A DNA stretch of 64,000 nucleotides, taken from an uncultured Dorea sp. (GTDB taxonomy: Bacteria; Bacillota; Clostridia; Lachnospirales; Lachnospiraceae). The notes under the pieces are model-generated. The model made no database searches, had not been told where the DNA came from, and saw only the letters and a list, made by a program, of their open reading frames with translations. Position 1 is the stretch's first letter. Each line of letters begins with the position of its first letter. This document shows positions 1 to 8,279 of the stretch, piece by piece. The stretch spans positions 1 through 64,000 of the forward strand of contig CAJUAM010000012.1 of NCBI GenBank assembly GCA_910584615.1, written 5' to 3'. A program made the translations under genes and the position numbers.

Positions 1-1
1 A

Positions 2-373
2 GTATTCTCATCAACGGAATGTTTCGTCTGAACGAGCGCAGGCGCAATGGATCTGGAAAACCAGAAGAGAGTTAAGGAGTTTGCTGAGGAATACGGCGCA
101 GAGAATTTAGTAGTAATTCTCGGTGCTGCAGAAGGCGAAGCTGCAGGTCTTGCAGCTGAGACTGTTACAGCAGGCGATCCGACTTTCGCAGGTCCGTTGA
201 CAGGGGTCCAGCTTGGACTCACGACATATCACGTTTGTGAACCAGAGATGAAAGAAGAGTTTGACGAGGCAGTTTATGACGAGCAGATCAGCATGATGGA
301 GATGGTACTTGATGTTGATGACATCATCAGTGAGATGAGCGCCATCAGAGATGAGTTCTGCAAGTTTTTATAG
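2..373 (+). CDS. grdA: Glycine reductase complex selenoprotein A, C-terminal part (5' end outside window)
   Basis: Selenoprotein A of the glycine reductase complex, a small redox protein that carries the carboxymethyl group on selenium between the substrate-specific protein B and protein C. The frame is open from the window edge and contains a TGA at 29-31 in the context C-F-V-U-T-S-A-G-A-M-D-L-E-N, the GrdA selenocysteine site. Reading therefore continues through TGA to the TAG at 371-373. A gene caller that treats TGA as stop would wrongly start at the ATG at 47. Downstream sequence matches GrdA in length and in its acidic C-terminus (ends CKFL). It is followed by a hairpin terminator and then grdC. 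Insertion of Sec needs selABCD elsewhere in the genome. The family call is very secure. Confidence 0.95.
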
Positions 374-416
374 GCAGAGCACTTAGTGAAACTTTGAATA
401 AATTGGCTTAAATTGG

Positions 417-452
417 GGCAGACCCTGTGGCGAGCGCCGGGGTCTGCCTTTT
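417..452 (+). terminator. Hairpin terminator/attenuator after grdA
   Basis: A perfect 9-bp stem, GGCAGACCC at 417-425 and GGGTCTGCC at 440-448, is followed by TTTT. It may end the grdA transcript or only attenuate read-through into grdC, since all the grd proteins are needed together. Confidence 0.8.
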
Positions 453-459
453 GTGTAGA

Positions 460-591
460 GCGCTTGGCGAGGTTTTTTCGAGCTTAGCGCGAACCACATC
501 TGGCCACTTGGCGAAACATTGAACACTTGGCGAGGTATTATCGAGCCTAGTGAGAAAGTTCACCCTTGCGGTGTGCTTTTCGAGCCTAGTG
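460..591 (+). repeat. Imperfect hairpin repeats between grdA and grdC
   Basis: Two related hairpins lie in this spacer. The first pairs GCGCTTGGCGAG (460-471) with CGAGCTTAGCGC (479-490); the second pairs CACTTGGCGAG (524-534) with CGAGCCTAGTG (542-552). The outer arms differ between copies but stay complementary (GCGCT/AGCGC and CACT/AGTG). A third copy of the right arm, CGAGCCTAGTG, sits at 581-591. The function is unknown; an RNA structure in the leader of grdC is possible. Confidence 0.5.
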
Positions 592-630
592 GAACAGATG
601 TAACCTTAATATAAGAAAGGCGGAAGACCA

Positions 631-2169
631 ATGAACAGTGTTATTAAAGGCGCAAGCTATGTATTGGCACATACCCCTCAGATGGTGGTATATAATGGAA
701 CAACCCAGACGACAGAGAGAATCGTTAATCCGGAGTCGGAATATTTGAAAGAGTTAGAAAGCCATCTGCGTTCTTATGAAGAGTGTGTGAATTACTGGCC
801 GAATCAGGTATATATCGGTAATGCGACACCGGAGGATCTTGCGGGCGTAGAGTTCCCTTACTATGATAAGGTGAAAGAGGGTGCCGAAAGATACGGAAAA
901 TACGGCGAGATCATGCCGGAGGAGGAGTTCATCCTTCTTGTGCAGGCTTGTGACCAGTTTGAAGTTGTAAAAGTTGATAAAGAATTTGTAAGTGCCCACA
1001 AGGCAGCGTTTGCGGCGGATCCTATCATCACAGAAGACATTGTTGCAAGAGTTGAGGAAGGCGTGGAGCTTTCTGAGATTGAGGCGGCAGTGAATGACGA
1101 GCATGCAGAGGGGATCTATGTTGCAGGAAAGCTTGTAGCATGTGTAAAGAGAGCACATGATATCGACGTGAACTTATCCGCGCATGTTATGCATGAGAAC
1201 TTGATGAGCAAGGCTTCAAGTGTCCTTGCTTTATTATACGGCGTAAAAAATGCAGGAATCAGCAAAGACGATGTTGAGTATGTGATCGACTGTGCAGAAG
1301 AGGCCTGCGGTGATATGAACCAGAGGGGCGGCGGCAACTTTGCGAAGGCAGCGGCAGAGATCGCGTGTCTTAACAATGCGACAGGCTCTGACTCCCGCGG
1401 TTTCTGCGCAGGACCGTCCCATGCGCTTATCGAGGCGGCAGCGCTTGTAAAATCCGGCGCGTACAAATGCGTAGCTGTTACGGCAGGCGGATGTACGGCG
1501 AAGCTTGGTATGAACGGAAAAGACCATGTAAAGAAAGGTCTTCCGATCTTAGAGGACTGTCTGGCAGGCTTCTGTGTGATCCTGTCTGAGAATGACGGCG
1601 TAAACCCAGAGATCAACCTTGATATCTTAGGACGCCACACCGTAGGAACCGGCAGCGCTCCGCAGAATGTTATCGGAAGTCTTGTTGCTGACCCGCTTGA
1701 GAGAGCAGGACTTAAGATTACTGATATTGATAAATTCTCTCCGGAGATGCAGAACCCGGATATCACAAAACCGGCAGGAGCAGGAGATGTTCCGCTTGCA
1801 AACTACAAGATGATCGCTGCTTTAGCTGTTAAGCGCGGCGAGCTAGACCGGAAAGAGCTGGCCGGCTTTACAGCAGGACACGGCCTTACCGGATGGGCGC
1901 CGACACAGGGACATATCCCGTCAGGCGTACCGTATATCGGGTTTGCAAGAGAGGATATCCTTGCAGGCAAGATGAAGAATGCTATGATCATCGGAAAAGG
2001 AAGTCTGTTCCTTGGACGTATGACTAACCTGTTTGACGGCGTTTCCTTCGTGATCCAGGCAAATACAAAGGCGGAAGCAGAGGCAGCGGCAGGTGTATCT
2101 GAGGAAGAAGTAAAAGGATTGATCGCAAAAGCTATGAAAGATTTCGCTGCATCCCTGATGGCAGAGTAA
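631..2169 (+). CDS. grdC: Glycine/sarcosine/betaine reductase complex protein C, beta subunit
   Basis: Beta subunit of protein C, the common terminal component of the glycine, sarcosine and betaine reductases. Protein C takes the Se-carboxymethyl group from GrdA, forms an acetyl-thioester on a cysteine and releases acetyl phosphate, which acetate kinase turns into ATP. The 512-residue product has the length and FabH/thiolase-like character of GrdC, with cysteine-rich segments around residues 250-300 (GFCAGPSHA, TAGGCTAKLG). The ATG at 631 is preceded by AGAAAGGCGG. The alpha-subunit gene follows 14 bases later, so the two are co-transcribed. Identification rests on recognised family sequence and on the GrdA-GrdC-GrdD order. 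Confidence 0.95.
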   Translation: MNSVIKGASYVLAHTPQMVVYNGTTQTTERIVNPESEYLKELESHLRSYEECVNYWPNQVYIGNATPEDLAGVEFPYYDKVKEGAERYGKYGEIMPEEEFILLVQACDQFEVVKVDKEFVSAHKAAFAADPIITEDIVARVEEGVELSEIEAAVNDEHAEGIYVAGKLVACVKRAHDIDVNLSAHVMHENLMSKASSVLALLYGVKNAGISKDDVEYVIDCAEEACGDMNQRGGGNFAKAAAEIACLNNATGSDSRGFCAGPSHALIEAAALVKSGAYKCVAVTAGGCTAKLGMNGKDHVKKGLPILEDCLAGFCVILSENDGVNPEINLDILGRHTVGTGSAPQNVIGSLVADPLERAGLKITDIDKFSPEMQNPDITKPAGAGDVPLANYKMIAALAVKRGELDRKELAGFTAGHGLTGWAPTQGHIPSGVPYIGFAREDILAGKMKNAMIIGKGSLFLGRMTNLFDGVSFVIQANTKAEAEAAAGVSEEEVKGLIAKAMKDFAASLMAE

Positions 2170-2183
2170 GGGGGTGGCAAAAG

Positions 2184-3338
2184 ATGGCTAACAGTATTGA
2201 AAAGATGATTGCCGAGACCTTTATGCAGATGGCAGAAGGGTTAGAGACCGGAAGTTTTGGAAAGCGTCCGAAGGTTGCCCTTACTGGCATGGGCAGCGAG
2301 CATGGAGAGAGAAACTGCCTGGCTGCGGCTGTGGAGGCTGCGAAAGACGGCATTGACGTATACTACATCGGAACCCTTGAGGCAGAGGGCGTGACTACGG
2401 TTAAGGTGGCAAACGACGAGGAAGGCCATGACCGCATGGAGGAGATGTTAAAGAATGGTGAGGTAGATGCTGCCGTGACTATGCATTTCCCATTTCCGAT
2501 CGGCGTGTCTACAGTTGGACGCTGCGTGACTCCGGCTACCGCGAAAGAGATGTATATTGCCAACACTACAGGAACCTCAAGTACGGATCGTATCGAGGGC
2601 ATGATCAAGAATGCGGTATACGGAATTATCGCTGCAAAGGCTTGCGGAAAGAAGAATCCTACAGTGGGAATCCTTAATGTAGACGGCGCGCGCCAGACAG
2701 AGAAGGCGTTAAAGCAGCTTAAGGACAACGGCTATGACATCGCATTTGCAGAGTCCGGAAGGGCAGACGGCGGCTGTGTCATGAGAGGAAATGACGTGCT
2801 GCAGGCGTCACCGGACATCATGGTAACTGATTCTCTCACCGGAAATATCCTGGTGAAGATGCTGTCCTCCTTTAACACAGGCGGAAGTTTCGAGGCTACA
2901 GGTTTTGGATATGGGCCGGGAATCGGCGAAGGTTATGAGCAGTTAGTGATGATCGTGTCAAGAGCCAGCGGCGCTCCGGTTATCGCTAATGCGATCCGCT
3001 ATGCGGCGCAGCTTGTAAGAGGAAAAGTTTTTGAGGTTGCCAAAGAAGAATTCGCGGCAGTTAAGAAAGCCGGATTCAAAGAACTCCTTGACGCTCTTAA
3101 GGCATCTCAGAAACCTGCGGGAGAGCAGGAGGATGTGAAGGAGCCGCCGAAGGAGATCGTGACGGCGCAGATTCCGGGCATCGAGGTCATGGATCTTGAG
3201 GACGCGGTGAAGGCGCTGTGGAAGATCGGCATCTACGCAGAGAGCGGCATGGGTTGTACCGGCCCGATCATCCGGGTGTCTGATGCGAACCTTGCGAAGG
3301 CAGAGGAAGAGCTTAAGAAGGCTGGATATGTAAGTTAA
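2184..3338 (+). CDS. grdD: Glycine/sarcosine/betaine reductase complex protein C, alpha subunit
   Basis: Alpha subunit of protein C, which works with GrdC to form acetyl phosphate. It belongs to the fatty-acid-synthesis PlsX-like family, and the 384-residue length is typical of GrdD. The segment TGMGSEHGERN near the N-terminus and GFGYGPGIGEGYEQL around residue 245 fit this family. A Cys in GMGCTGPII near the C-terminus is a conserved feature often linked to the catalytic thiol. The start at 2184 has GGGGGTGG just upstream and lies 14 bases after grdC. A strong terminator follows at 3365, so grdC-grdD ends the glycine reductase cluster here. Confidence 0.95.
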   Translation: MANSIEKMIAETFMQMAEGLETGSFGKRPKVALTGMGSEHGERNCLAAAVEAAKDGIDVYYIGTLEAEGVTTVKVANDEEGHDRMEEMLKNGEVDAAVTMHFPFPIGVSTVGRCVTPATAKEMYIANTTGTSSTDRIEGMIKNAVYGIIAAKACGKKNPTVGILNVDGARQTEKALKQLKDNGYDIAFAESGRADGGCVMRGNDVLQASPDIMVTDSLTGNILVKMLSSFNTGGSFEATGFGYGPGIGEGYEQLVMIVSRASGAPVIANAIRYAAQLVRGKVFEVAKEEFAAVKKAGFKELLDALKASQKPAGEQEDVKEPPKEIVTAQIPGIEVMDLEDAVKALWKIGIYAESGMGCTGPIIRVSDANLAKAEEELKKAGYVS

Positions 3339-3364
3339 ATAAATTTACATAAGATAGAGAAGAG

Positions 3365-3403
3365 ACGTTTCAGGGCATGGAAGATGTGCTCTGAAACGTT
3401 TTT
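3365..3403 (+). terminator. Rho-independent terminator after grdD
   Basis: Stem ACGTTTCAG (3365-3373) pairs with CTGAAACGT (3391-3399) and is followed directly by a T run. It ends the grd operon. Confidence 0.9.
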
Positions 3404-3480
3404 AATTGTGGTAAATTTTTTCTTTGCAAAGTTATGGAACACTGTATTTAAAAGTGTCTGAAAAATGACTTAATAAGCTT

Positions 3481-3548
3481 TAAAATATGAAATACAATGA
3501 ACTAAAATGATCCATATGTATGTAAAATGAGTTAAAATGGAACAATGA
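3481..3548 (+). repeat. Ten-base phased ATGA microrepeat upstream of the anchored protein gene
   Basis: Between the grdD terminator and the gene at 3643, the motif TAAAATGA recurs in a 10-bp register: TACAATGA at 3493, TAAAATGA at 3503 and 3523, TAAAATGG at 3533 and AACAATGA at 3541. The repeat at 3513 is degenerate. Such phasing puts each copy on the same face of the helix. The rest of 3404-3642 is AT-rich with no gene; a TATAAT at 3593-3598 is a possible -10 element but has no good -35 partner. Confidence 0.45.
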
Positions 3549-3642
3549 AGGTGTGTTTCGGAACGCGTATATTTGTTGTTATCTGTGTATTTTATAATTG
3601 ATGTATAAAATTGGAAAAATATGGAAGAGAGGTATGTGAGTC

Positions 3643-4662
3643 ATGGAATTAATTTTAGACATCTTTTGGGAAAAGCGCAGAGTTTACGTTGAGTGGAAGC
3701 AGATTGTATGTGCTGTGTTACTTGCATTTCTGATTGCGGGATTGTATTACTACATAAATATGACGTCAGATTATGTGGAAGAACTTATGAAAGAAAAGGC
3801 CATGGCTTCGAATGATCTTACGAAAATGAGATCTTTTGCAGATATATTGTTGTTGCCGGAAGAAAATATAAAAGAAAACATAGAGGAGAAGGAAAGTAAA
3901 AGTGAACCGGAGGATACAATAAAGGAACCGAATTTTGCTGTGAGTTACGGATATACGGAGCCAAAAGCAGAGAAACGGATAAAGAGCAAGAAGGCAGCGA
4001 AGAAAATAGAGACAGAAGCAATCGGCTCAAATACGGTAAAGAAAACAGAGGATCATATTGAAAATGATACTAAAGCAGTAAAGGATGTTTCGGTCATAGA
4101 TGTAATTACAAGAGATCCAGGTATTGGGATGGAAAAGAATGATGACAGCAAGGAAAAAGAGAAGACGGATATGGTCGGTACAGATCCCGGCAGGACAGAA
4201 ACGGACACGGATTCAGAAAAGACAGATGTCTCTGATTCAGATGCGGAAAAGACCGACACAAAACCAGTTGACTTGTGGGAACGTTTTCCAGGTTTTCTTG
4301 CAAATGAAAAGGGACATATTGCAGGATACACAGATGCATCAAAGTTACTGAAGAACCATCTTCTTGTACTTCCGTTCAATCCGGCATGCACTGGGATTGA
4401 GAAAGATGCTCTGAAAGGTCTGGAGACAGAAATTCATGAAATATATATTCCTGCTAACATTTCTTACATTGCAGAAGGAGCTTTTGATGAGCTGGTGAAT
4501 CTGTATTATATTGAGGTGGCGGCAGAAAATGTCAGATTTTACAGTGAAAACGGTATCTTGTATTACAGAAACGGTAAAATTGCGGCATATCCGAACAGGC
4601 TGAAGATGACAGGCAGGAAAATAGTAGAAGAAAAATCAGGGAAAAGGGGTGTAAAATTCTGA
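3643..4662 (+). CDS. Membrane-anchored protein with charged linker and C-terminal BspA-type leucine-rich repeat
   Basis: Function unknown. The 339-residue product has a short cytoplasmic N-terminus, one hydrophobic segment (about residues 22-41) and then roughly 180 residues dominated by Lys, Glu, Asp, Ser and Thr, including a run of imperfect E-K-T-D repeats near residues 185-210. The C-terminal third resembles the BspA-like repeat (LRR_5) fold: ALKGLETEIHEIYIPANISYIAEGAF followed by the FYSENGILYY type of motif. This suggests an extracellular repeat module held to the membrane on a flexible stalk. It is single-copy between the grd operon and the ThrE pair. It starts at ATG 3643 after AGAGAGG; no catalytic motif is visible. 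Confidence 0.6.
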   Translation: MELILDIFWEKRRVYVEWKQIVCAVLLAFLIAGLYYYINMTSDYVEELMKEKAMASNDLTKMRSFADILLLPEENIKENIEEKESKSEPEDTIKEPNFAVSYGYTEPKAEKRIKSKKAAKKIETEAIGSNTVKKTEDHIENDTKAVKDVSVIDVITRDPGIGMEKNDDSKEKEKTDMVGTDPGRTETDTDSEKTDVSDSDAEKTDTKPVDLWERFPGFLANEKGHIAGYTDASKLLKNHLLVLPFNPACTGIEKDALKGLETEIHEIYIPANISYIAEGAFDELVNLYYIEVAAENVRFYSENGILYYRNGKIAAYPNRLKMTGRKIVEEKSGKRGVKF

Positions 4663-4711
4663 TTTGGAGTGCTATAATGAAACGATATTGTAAAACGGCG
4701 GGAGTTATAGC

Positions 4712-5545
4712 ATGGATATAGAAAAAGTAAAAGAGACAGAAGAAGAATTTACACCGTCTGATGGCAGTGTAAAACAGGTAGTTGATTTCGCGCTGGAGGC
4801 AGGAAGAATCTTGCTGAAGAACGGCGGAGAGATTTTTCGTGTTGAAGAAACAATTACAAGAATATGTCAGAACTTTGGTGTGGAACATGTTGACATCTTT
4901 ACCTTAAGCCATGGGATTTTTGTCAGTGCTGAGAATGAAAAGGGGGATGTGTATACGAGAGTAAAACACATTCCGCTTTCGGGAGCCCATCTGGGTATAG
5001 TGGCAGAGGTGAACGAGTTGTCAAGGCAGATCGCGGAAAATAAAGTGACGATCCATGAAGCAAAGGAGAGGTTAGAAGAAATTGACCGTACTCCTCCCAG
5101 CAGGGCCAGGACGCAGGTTCTGGGTGCAGGTATGGGAGCGGCGTGCTTTGGATTTCTTATGGGAGCGACTCTGACAGAGAGCATAGTAACATTTTTTATA
5201 GGCTGTCTTGTGTATATGTGGGTAATACTTGCGAAGCATTGGCATTTGTCAAAGATTATCATCAATATTGCAGGAGGTATTCTTATAACTTTGTGCGCCA
5301 TCCTCGCAAACCATTTTAGTACGCTGTCTACTGTTCTGCGACTGGATGGAATGATAATAGGAGCAATCATGCCTCTTGTGCCGGGAATGGCATTTACCAA
5401 TGCGATCCGGGATATTGCTGACAGTGATTTTCTATCAGGAACAGTACGGATGATGGATGCACTCATGGTTTTTGTGTATATAGCTGTGGGTGTGGGAATC
5501 GTACTCATAACCTATAGTAATATGACAGGAGGGTTTGTCTTATGA
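4712..5545 (+). CDS. ThrE-family threonine/serine exporter, large subunit (DUF1212)
   Basis: N-terminal half of a split ThrE-type exporter, thought to export threonine or serine through the cytoplasmic membrane. The first 120 residues are soluble and carry the family signatures VVDFALEAGRILLKNGGEIFRVEET and ISHGIFVS-like segments; about five hydrophobic helices follow from residue 130 (e.g. GAACFGFLMGATL). The C-terminal motif PLVPGMAFTNAIRDI is typical of this family. The gene overlaps the next one by four bases (ATGA), showing translational coupling to the small subunit. A TATAAT at 4673-4678 may be its -10 element. The substrate is not shown by the sequence. Confidence 0.85.
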   Translation: MDIEKVKETEEEFTPSDGSVKQVVDFALEAGRILLKNGGEIFRVEETITRICQNFGVEHVDIFTLSHGIFVSAENEKGDVYTRVKHIPLSGAHLGIVAEVNELSRQIAENKVTIHEAKERLEEIDRTPPSRARTQVLGAGMGAACFGFLMGATLTESIVTFFIGCLVYMWVILAKHWHLSKIIINIAGGILITLCAILANHFSTLSTVLRLDGMIIGAIMPLVPGMAFTNAIRDIADSDFLSGTVRMMDALMVFVYIAVGVGIVLITYSNMTGGFVL

Positions 5546-6009
5546 CAACGCAGGAGATTTTGAGCAATGTCTTTTGTTCCTTTATGGGAACGTTAGGCTT
5601 TGCGATCATGTATAATGTTCCGAAAAAATATTATCTGGGCTGCGGATTTACTGGAATGGCAGGATGGCTGATGTTTCTTGCCGTTAATGCCCAAAATTAC
5701 GTAACATCTTCGGTGGCTTCCTTTTTTGGGGCATTTGTTGTGGTTTTAATGTCGAGGATTTTATCTGTGCGGATGAAATGCCCGATTACTATATTTCTGA
5801 TTTCCGGAATTTTTCCTCTTGTGCCGGGACTGGGCATTTACAATACGGTCTATTATATTGTAACAAACCAGTTGACACAGGCCGCTTTAAAGGGAATTGA
5901 ATCACTGAAAATAGCATTTGCTATTGTAATGGGTATCGTGATCGTCGTGTCCATACCAAGAGATGTGTTTCATAAAGTTTATTACTTGTATGTGGAAGGA
6001 AAGGATTGA
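5542..6009 (+). CDS. ThrE-family threonine/serine exporter, small membrane subunit (DUF3815)
   Basis: A 155-residue membrane protein with four predicted helices and the motif FPLVPGLGIYNTVYYIV, matching the second half of ThrE. In many Firmicutes ThrE is encoded as two adjacent genes, as here. The start codon overlaps the stop of the large subunit (ATGA at 5542-5545), so the two are made in a coupled way and presumably form one transporter. There is no obvious terminator before the next gene, but that gene has its own promoter. Confidence 0.85.
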   Translation: MTTQEILSNVFCSFMGTLGFAIMYNVPKKYYLGCGFTGMAGWLMFLAVNAQNYVTSSVASFFGAFVVVLMSRILSVRMKCPITIFLISGIFPLVPGLGIYNTVYYIVTNQLTQAALKGIESLKIAFAIVMGIVIVVSIPRDVFHKVYYLYVEGKD

Positions 6010-6035
6010 AGCGCCTGATTAGAGTGTGGTACAAT
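6006..6035 (+). promoter_or_regulatory. Sigma-70 type promoter for the sirtuin-like gene
   Basis: TTGAAG (6006-6011), an 18-bp spacer and TACAAT (6030-6035). The -35 element overlaps the stop codon of the preceding gene. The start codon of the next gene lies 34 bases downstream. Confidence 0.5.
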
Positions 6036-6069
6036 ATACTTACTATTAACAAAAGAGGGAGGGATCATT

Positions 6070-6810
6070 GTGATAGGTAAGACATTACTCCAGATTTTAA
6101 GAAAAAGTACGTATACTACTGTTCTAAGCGGGTATGCAATGCTTGAAGAAAGCGGTTATCCGGCGATTCGGGACGGTGAGGAATCTTATGATATTGAACA
6201 GAAATATGGTTATTCGGCAGATGAGATGTTTTCCAGTTCATTTTTTAATGCCCGGACAGAGCAGTTTTTTTCGTTTTACCGTAACGAGATTTTGAACGCA
6301 CTGGATACACCGCCGGGAAAATGTTTTTATGAGATGGCAGAGCTGGAAAGAAGGGGACTTTTTCAGTCTATTATAACGAGACGTGTATTTGGGCTTCCCG
6401 AGAAAGCCGGATGTAAAAATGTCATCAATCTGCATGGAAGTGTTTATGACAATTACTGCCCTCACTGCAAGAGGGAATATCCGGTAGAGTATATCAGGAA
6501 TTCTAAGAGAGTTCCTGTATGTGAAAGCTGCAGTTCTGTTGTGCGTCCCAGAGTATGTCTGTTTGGGGAGATGGTGGATAATCAGATCATTACAAGAGCT
6601 GCACAGGAAGTACAGAAAGCGGATGTTTTGCTTATCCTTGGAACGAATCTCAAGACTCAGCTTTGCGCTCGTCTTGTACAGTACTATGAAGGGGAAAAGC
6701 TGATATTAGTAAAGGAAGCACCGCACTTTTCGGACAAATACGCAGATTTGGTCGTAAATGCGAGAGTGGACGATACTTTGGAGAAAATTATTAAGGAATT
6801 AGGAGAATAA
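6070..6810 (+). CDS. Sir2-like protein with degenerate NAD-binding site
   Basis: A 246-residue member of the sirtuin fold. It keeps the central His of the L-H-G motif (His122) and the four zinc-type cysteines (C130, C133, C151, C154), then a RPRVCLFGEMVD segment that matches the sirtuin RPDVVLFGE region. However, the NAD-binding stretch normally reading TGAGIS..SGIPDFR reads SGYAMLEESGYPAIR (residues 20-34), and the usual TQNID reads TRRVF (103-107). The Asn and Asp of that motif, needed for nicotinamide cleavage in normal sirtuins, are absent. It may be a binding protein or a changed enzyme. It starts at GTG 6070 after AGGGAGGG, and sits directly before gltX (2-base gap). Confidence 0.75.
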   Translation: MIGKTLLQILRKSTYTTVLSGYAMLEESGYPAIRDGEESYDIEQKYGYSADEMFSSSFFNARTEQFFSFYRNEILNALDTPPGKCFYEMAELERRGLFQSIITRRVFGLPEKAGCKNVINLHGSVYDNYCPHCKREYPVEYIRNSKRVPVCESCSSVVRPRVCLFGEMVDNQIITRAAQEVQKADVLLILGTNLKTQLCARLVQYYEGEKLILVKEAPHFSDKYADLVVNARVDDTLEKIIKELGE

Positions 6811-6812
6811 AC

Positions 6813-8270
6813 ATGAGTAAAGTGAGAACAAGATTTGCTCCGAGCCCTACCGGCAGGATGCATGTAGGAAATTTAAGGACGGCTCTTTATGCTTATCTGA
6901 TCGCAAAGCATGAAGACGGAGATTTTATGCTCCGGATTGAAGATACAGATCAGGTACGCTTTGTAGAGGGTGCGCTGGAGATCATTTACCATACGCTGGA
7001 GGAGACAGGGCTTATCCATGATGAGGGGCCTGATAAGGACGGCGGAGTAGGTCCTTATGTCCAAAGTGAGAGGAATGCATCCGGAATTTATCTTGAATAC
7101 GCGAAGAAGCTGATCAGTCAAGGAGATGCGTATTATTGTTTCTGTGACAAGGAACGTCTGGAATCTTTAAAGAGCAAGGTATCGGAAGACGGCGGAACGG
7201 AGATTGTAGTATATGACAAACACTGTCTGTCGCTTAGCAAAGAAGAAGTGGAGGAGAAGCTTGCGGCCGGGATACCGTATGTGATCCGTTTTAATATGCC
7301 AACGCAAGGGTCAACTACTTTCAAGGATGATATCTATGGGGATATTACAGTTCCCAATGAGGAGATGGAGGATTTGATCCTGATCAAATCAGACGGATAT
7401 CCTACCTATAACTTTGCCAATGTGATCGACGATCACCTGATGGGGATCACTCATGTGGTGCGGGGAAATGAATACCTTTCATCTGCGCCTAAGTATAACC
7501 GGATCTATGAAGCGTTTGGCTGGGAGATTCCCACTTATGTGCATTGTCCGCTGATCACGGACGAGAACCATAAGAAGCTAAGCAAGCGCTGCGGTCATTC
7601 TTCTTATGAGGATTTGATCGATCAGGGCTTTGTTAAGGAGGCAGTCGTTAACTATGTTGCGCTGCTGGGATGGTGTCCGGACGGCAATCAGGAGATTTTT
7701 TCATTGCAGGAGCTGGTTAAGGAATTTGATTACCGCCATATGAGCAAATCTCCGGCAGTATTTGATATCGTGAAATTAAAATGGATGAACGGCGAATATT
7801 TAAAGGCGATGGATCCTGATAAGTTCTATGAGATGGCAGAGCCTTATATTAGGGAAGTTATCACAAAAGATTATGATTTGAAGAAGATTGCGGGACTTGT
7901 AAAGACAAGGATAGAAGTATTTACAGATATCAGTGAACAGATTGACTTTTTTGAGACTATGCCGGATTATGATACAGCGATGTATTGTCATAAGAAGATG
8001 AAGACAAACGAAGAGAAGTCTCTGAAGGTGTTAAAAGAAGTGCTCCCTCTTTTAGAAGCACAGGAGGATTTCAGCAATGATGCCTTGTTTAGCCTTTTGA
8101 AGAAATATGTAGAGGAGCAGGGAGTTAAAGTTGGGTTCGTTATGTGGCCGCTGCGGACTGCAGTATCAGGAAAGCAGAGTACGCCGGGCGGCGCGACAGA
8201 GCTTATGGAGATTTTAGGGAAAGAAGAATCTCTGGCGAGGATTAAAAGAGGGATTGAATTATTAAGTTAA
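6813..8270 (+). CDS. gltX: Glutamate--tRNA ligase
   Basis: Class I aminoacyl-tRNA synthetase that charges tRNA-Glu (and, in bacteria without GlnRS, often tRNA-Gln). The product of 485 residues has the normal length. Nucleotide-binding signatures are present: RFAPSPTGRMHVGN with the HIGH-type motif HVGN near residue 15, and the KMSKS-type motif KKLSKR near residue 255. The Rossmann fold, the stem-contact domain (ESLARIKR at the C-terminus) and the anticodon-binding helical domain follow in the usual order. The ATG at 6813 has TTAGGAGAA upstream and is two bases after the preceding stop, so it may be expressed with the sirtuin-like gene. Confidence 0.97.
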   Translation: MSKVRTRFAPSPTGRMHVGNLRTALYAYLIAKHEDGDFMLRIEDTDQVRFVEGALEIIYHTLEETGLIHDEGPDKDGGVGPYVQSERNASGIYLEYAKKLISQGDAYYCFCDKERLESLKSKVSEDGGTEIVVYDKHCLSLSKEEVEEKLAAGIPYVIRFNMPTQGSTTFKDDIYGDITVPNEEMEDLILIKSDGYPTYNFANVIDDHLMGITHVVRGNEYLSSAPKYNRIYEAFGWEIPTYVHCPLITDENHKKLSKRCGHSSYEDLIDQGFVKEAVVNYVALLGWCPDGNQEIFSLQELVKEFDYRHMSKSPAVFDIVKLKWMNGEYLKAMDPDKFYEMAEPYIREVITKDYDLKKIAGLVKTRIEVFTDISEQIDFFETMPDYDTAMYCHKKMKTNEEKSLKVLKEVLPLLEAQEDFSNDALFSLLKKYVEEQGVKVGFVMWPLRTAVSGKQSTPGGATELMEILGKEESLARIKRGIELLS

Positions 8271-8279
8271 GGAGTGTCT

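Noticed and set aside
1116..1766. Long open frame on the minus strand inside grdC (216 codons).
   Set aside because: It is the antisense image of the well-supported grdC frame, with no ribosome site and an odd Ser/Pro/Ala-rich composition.
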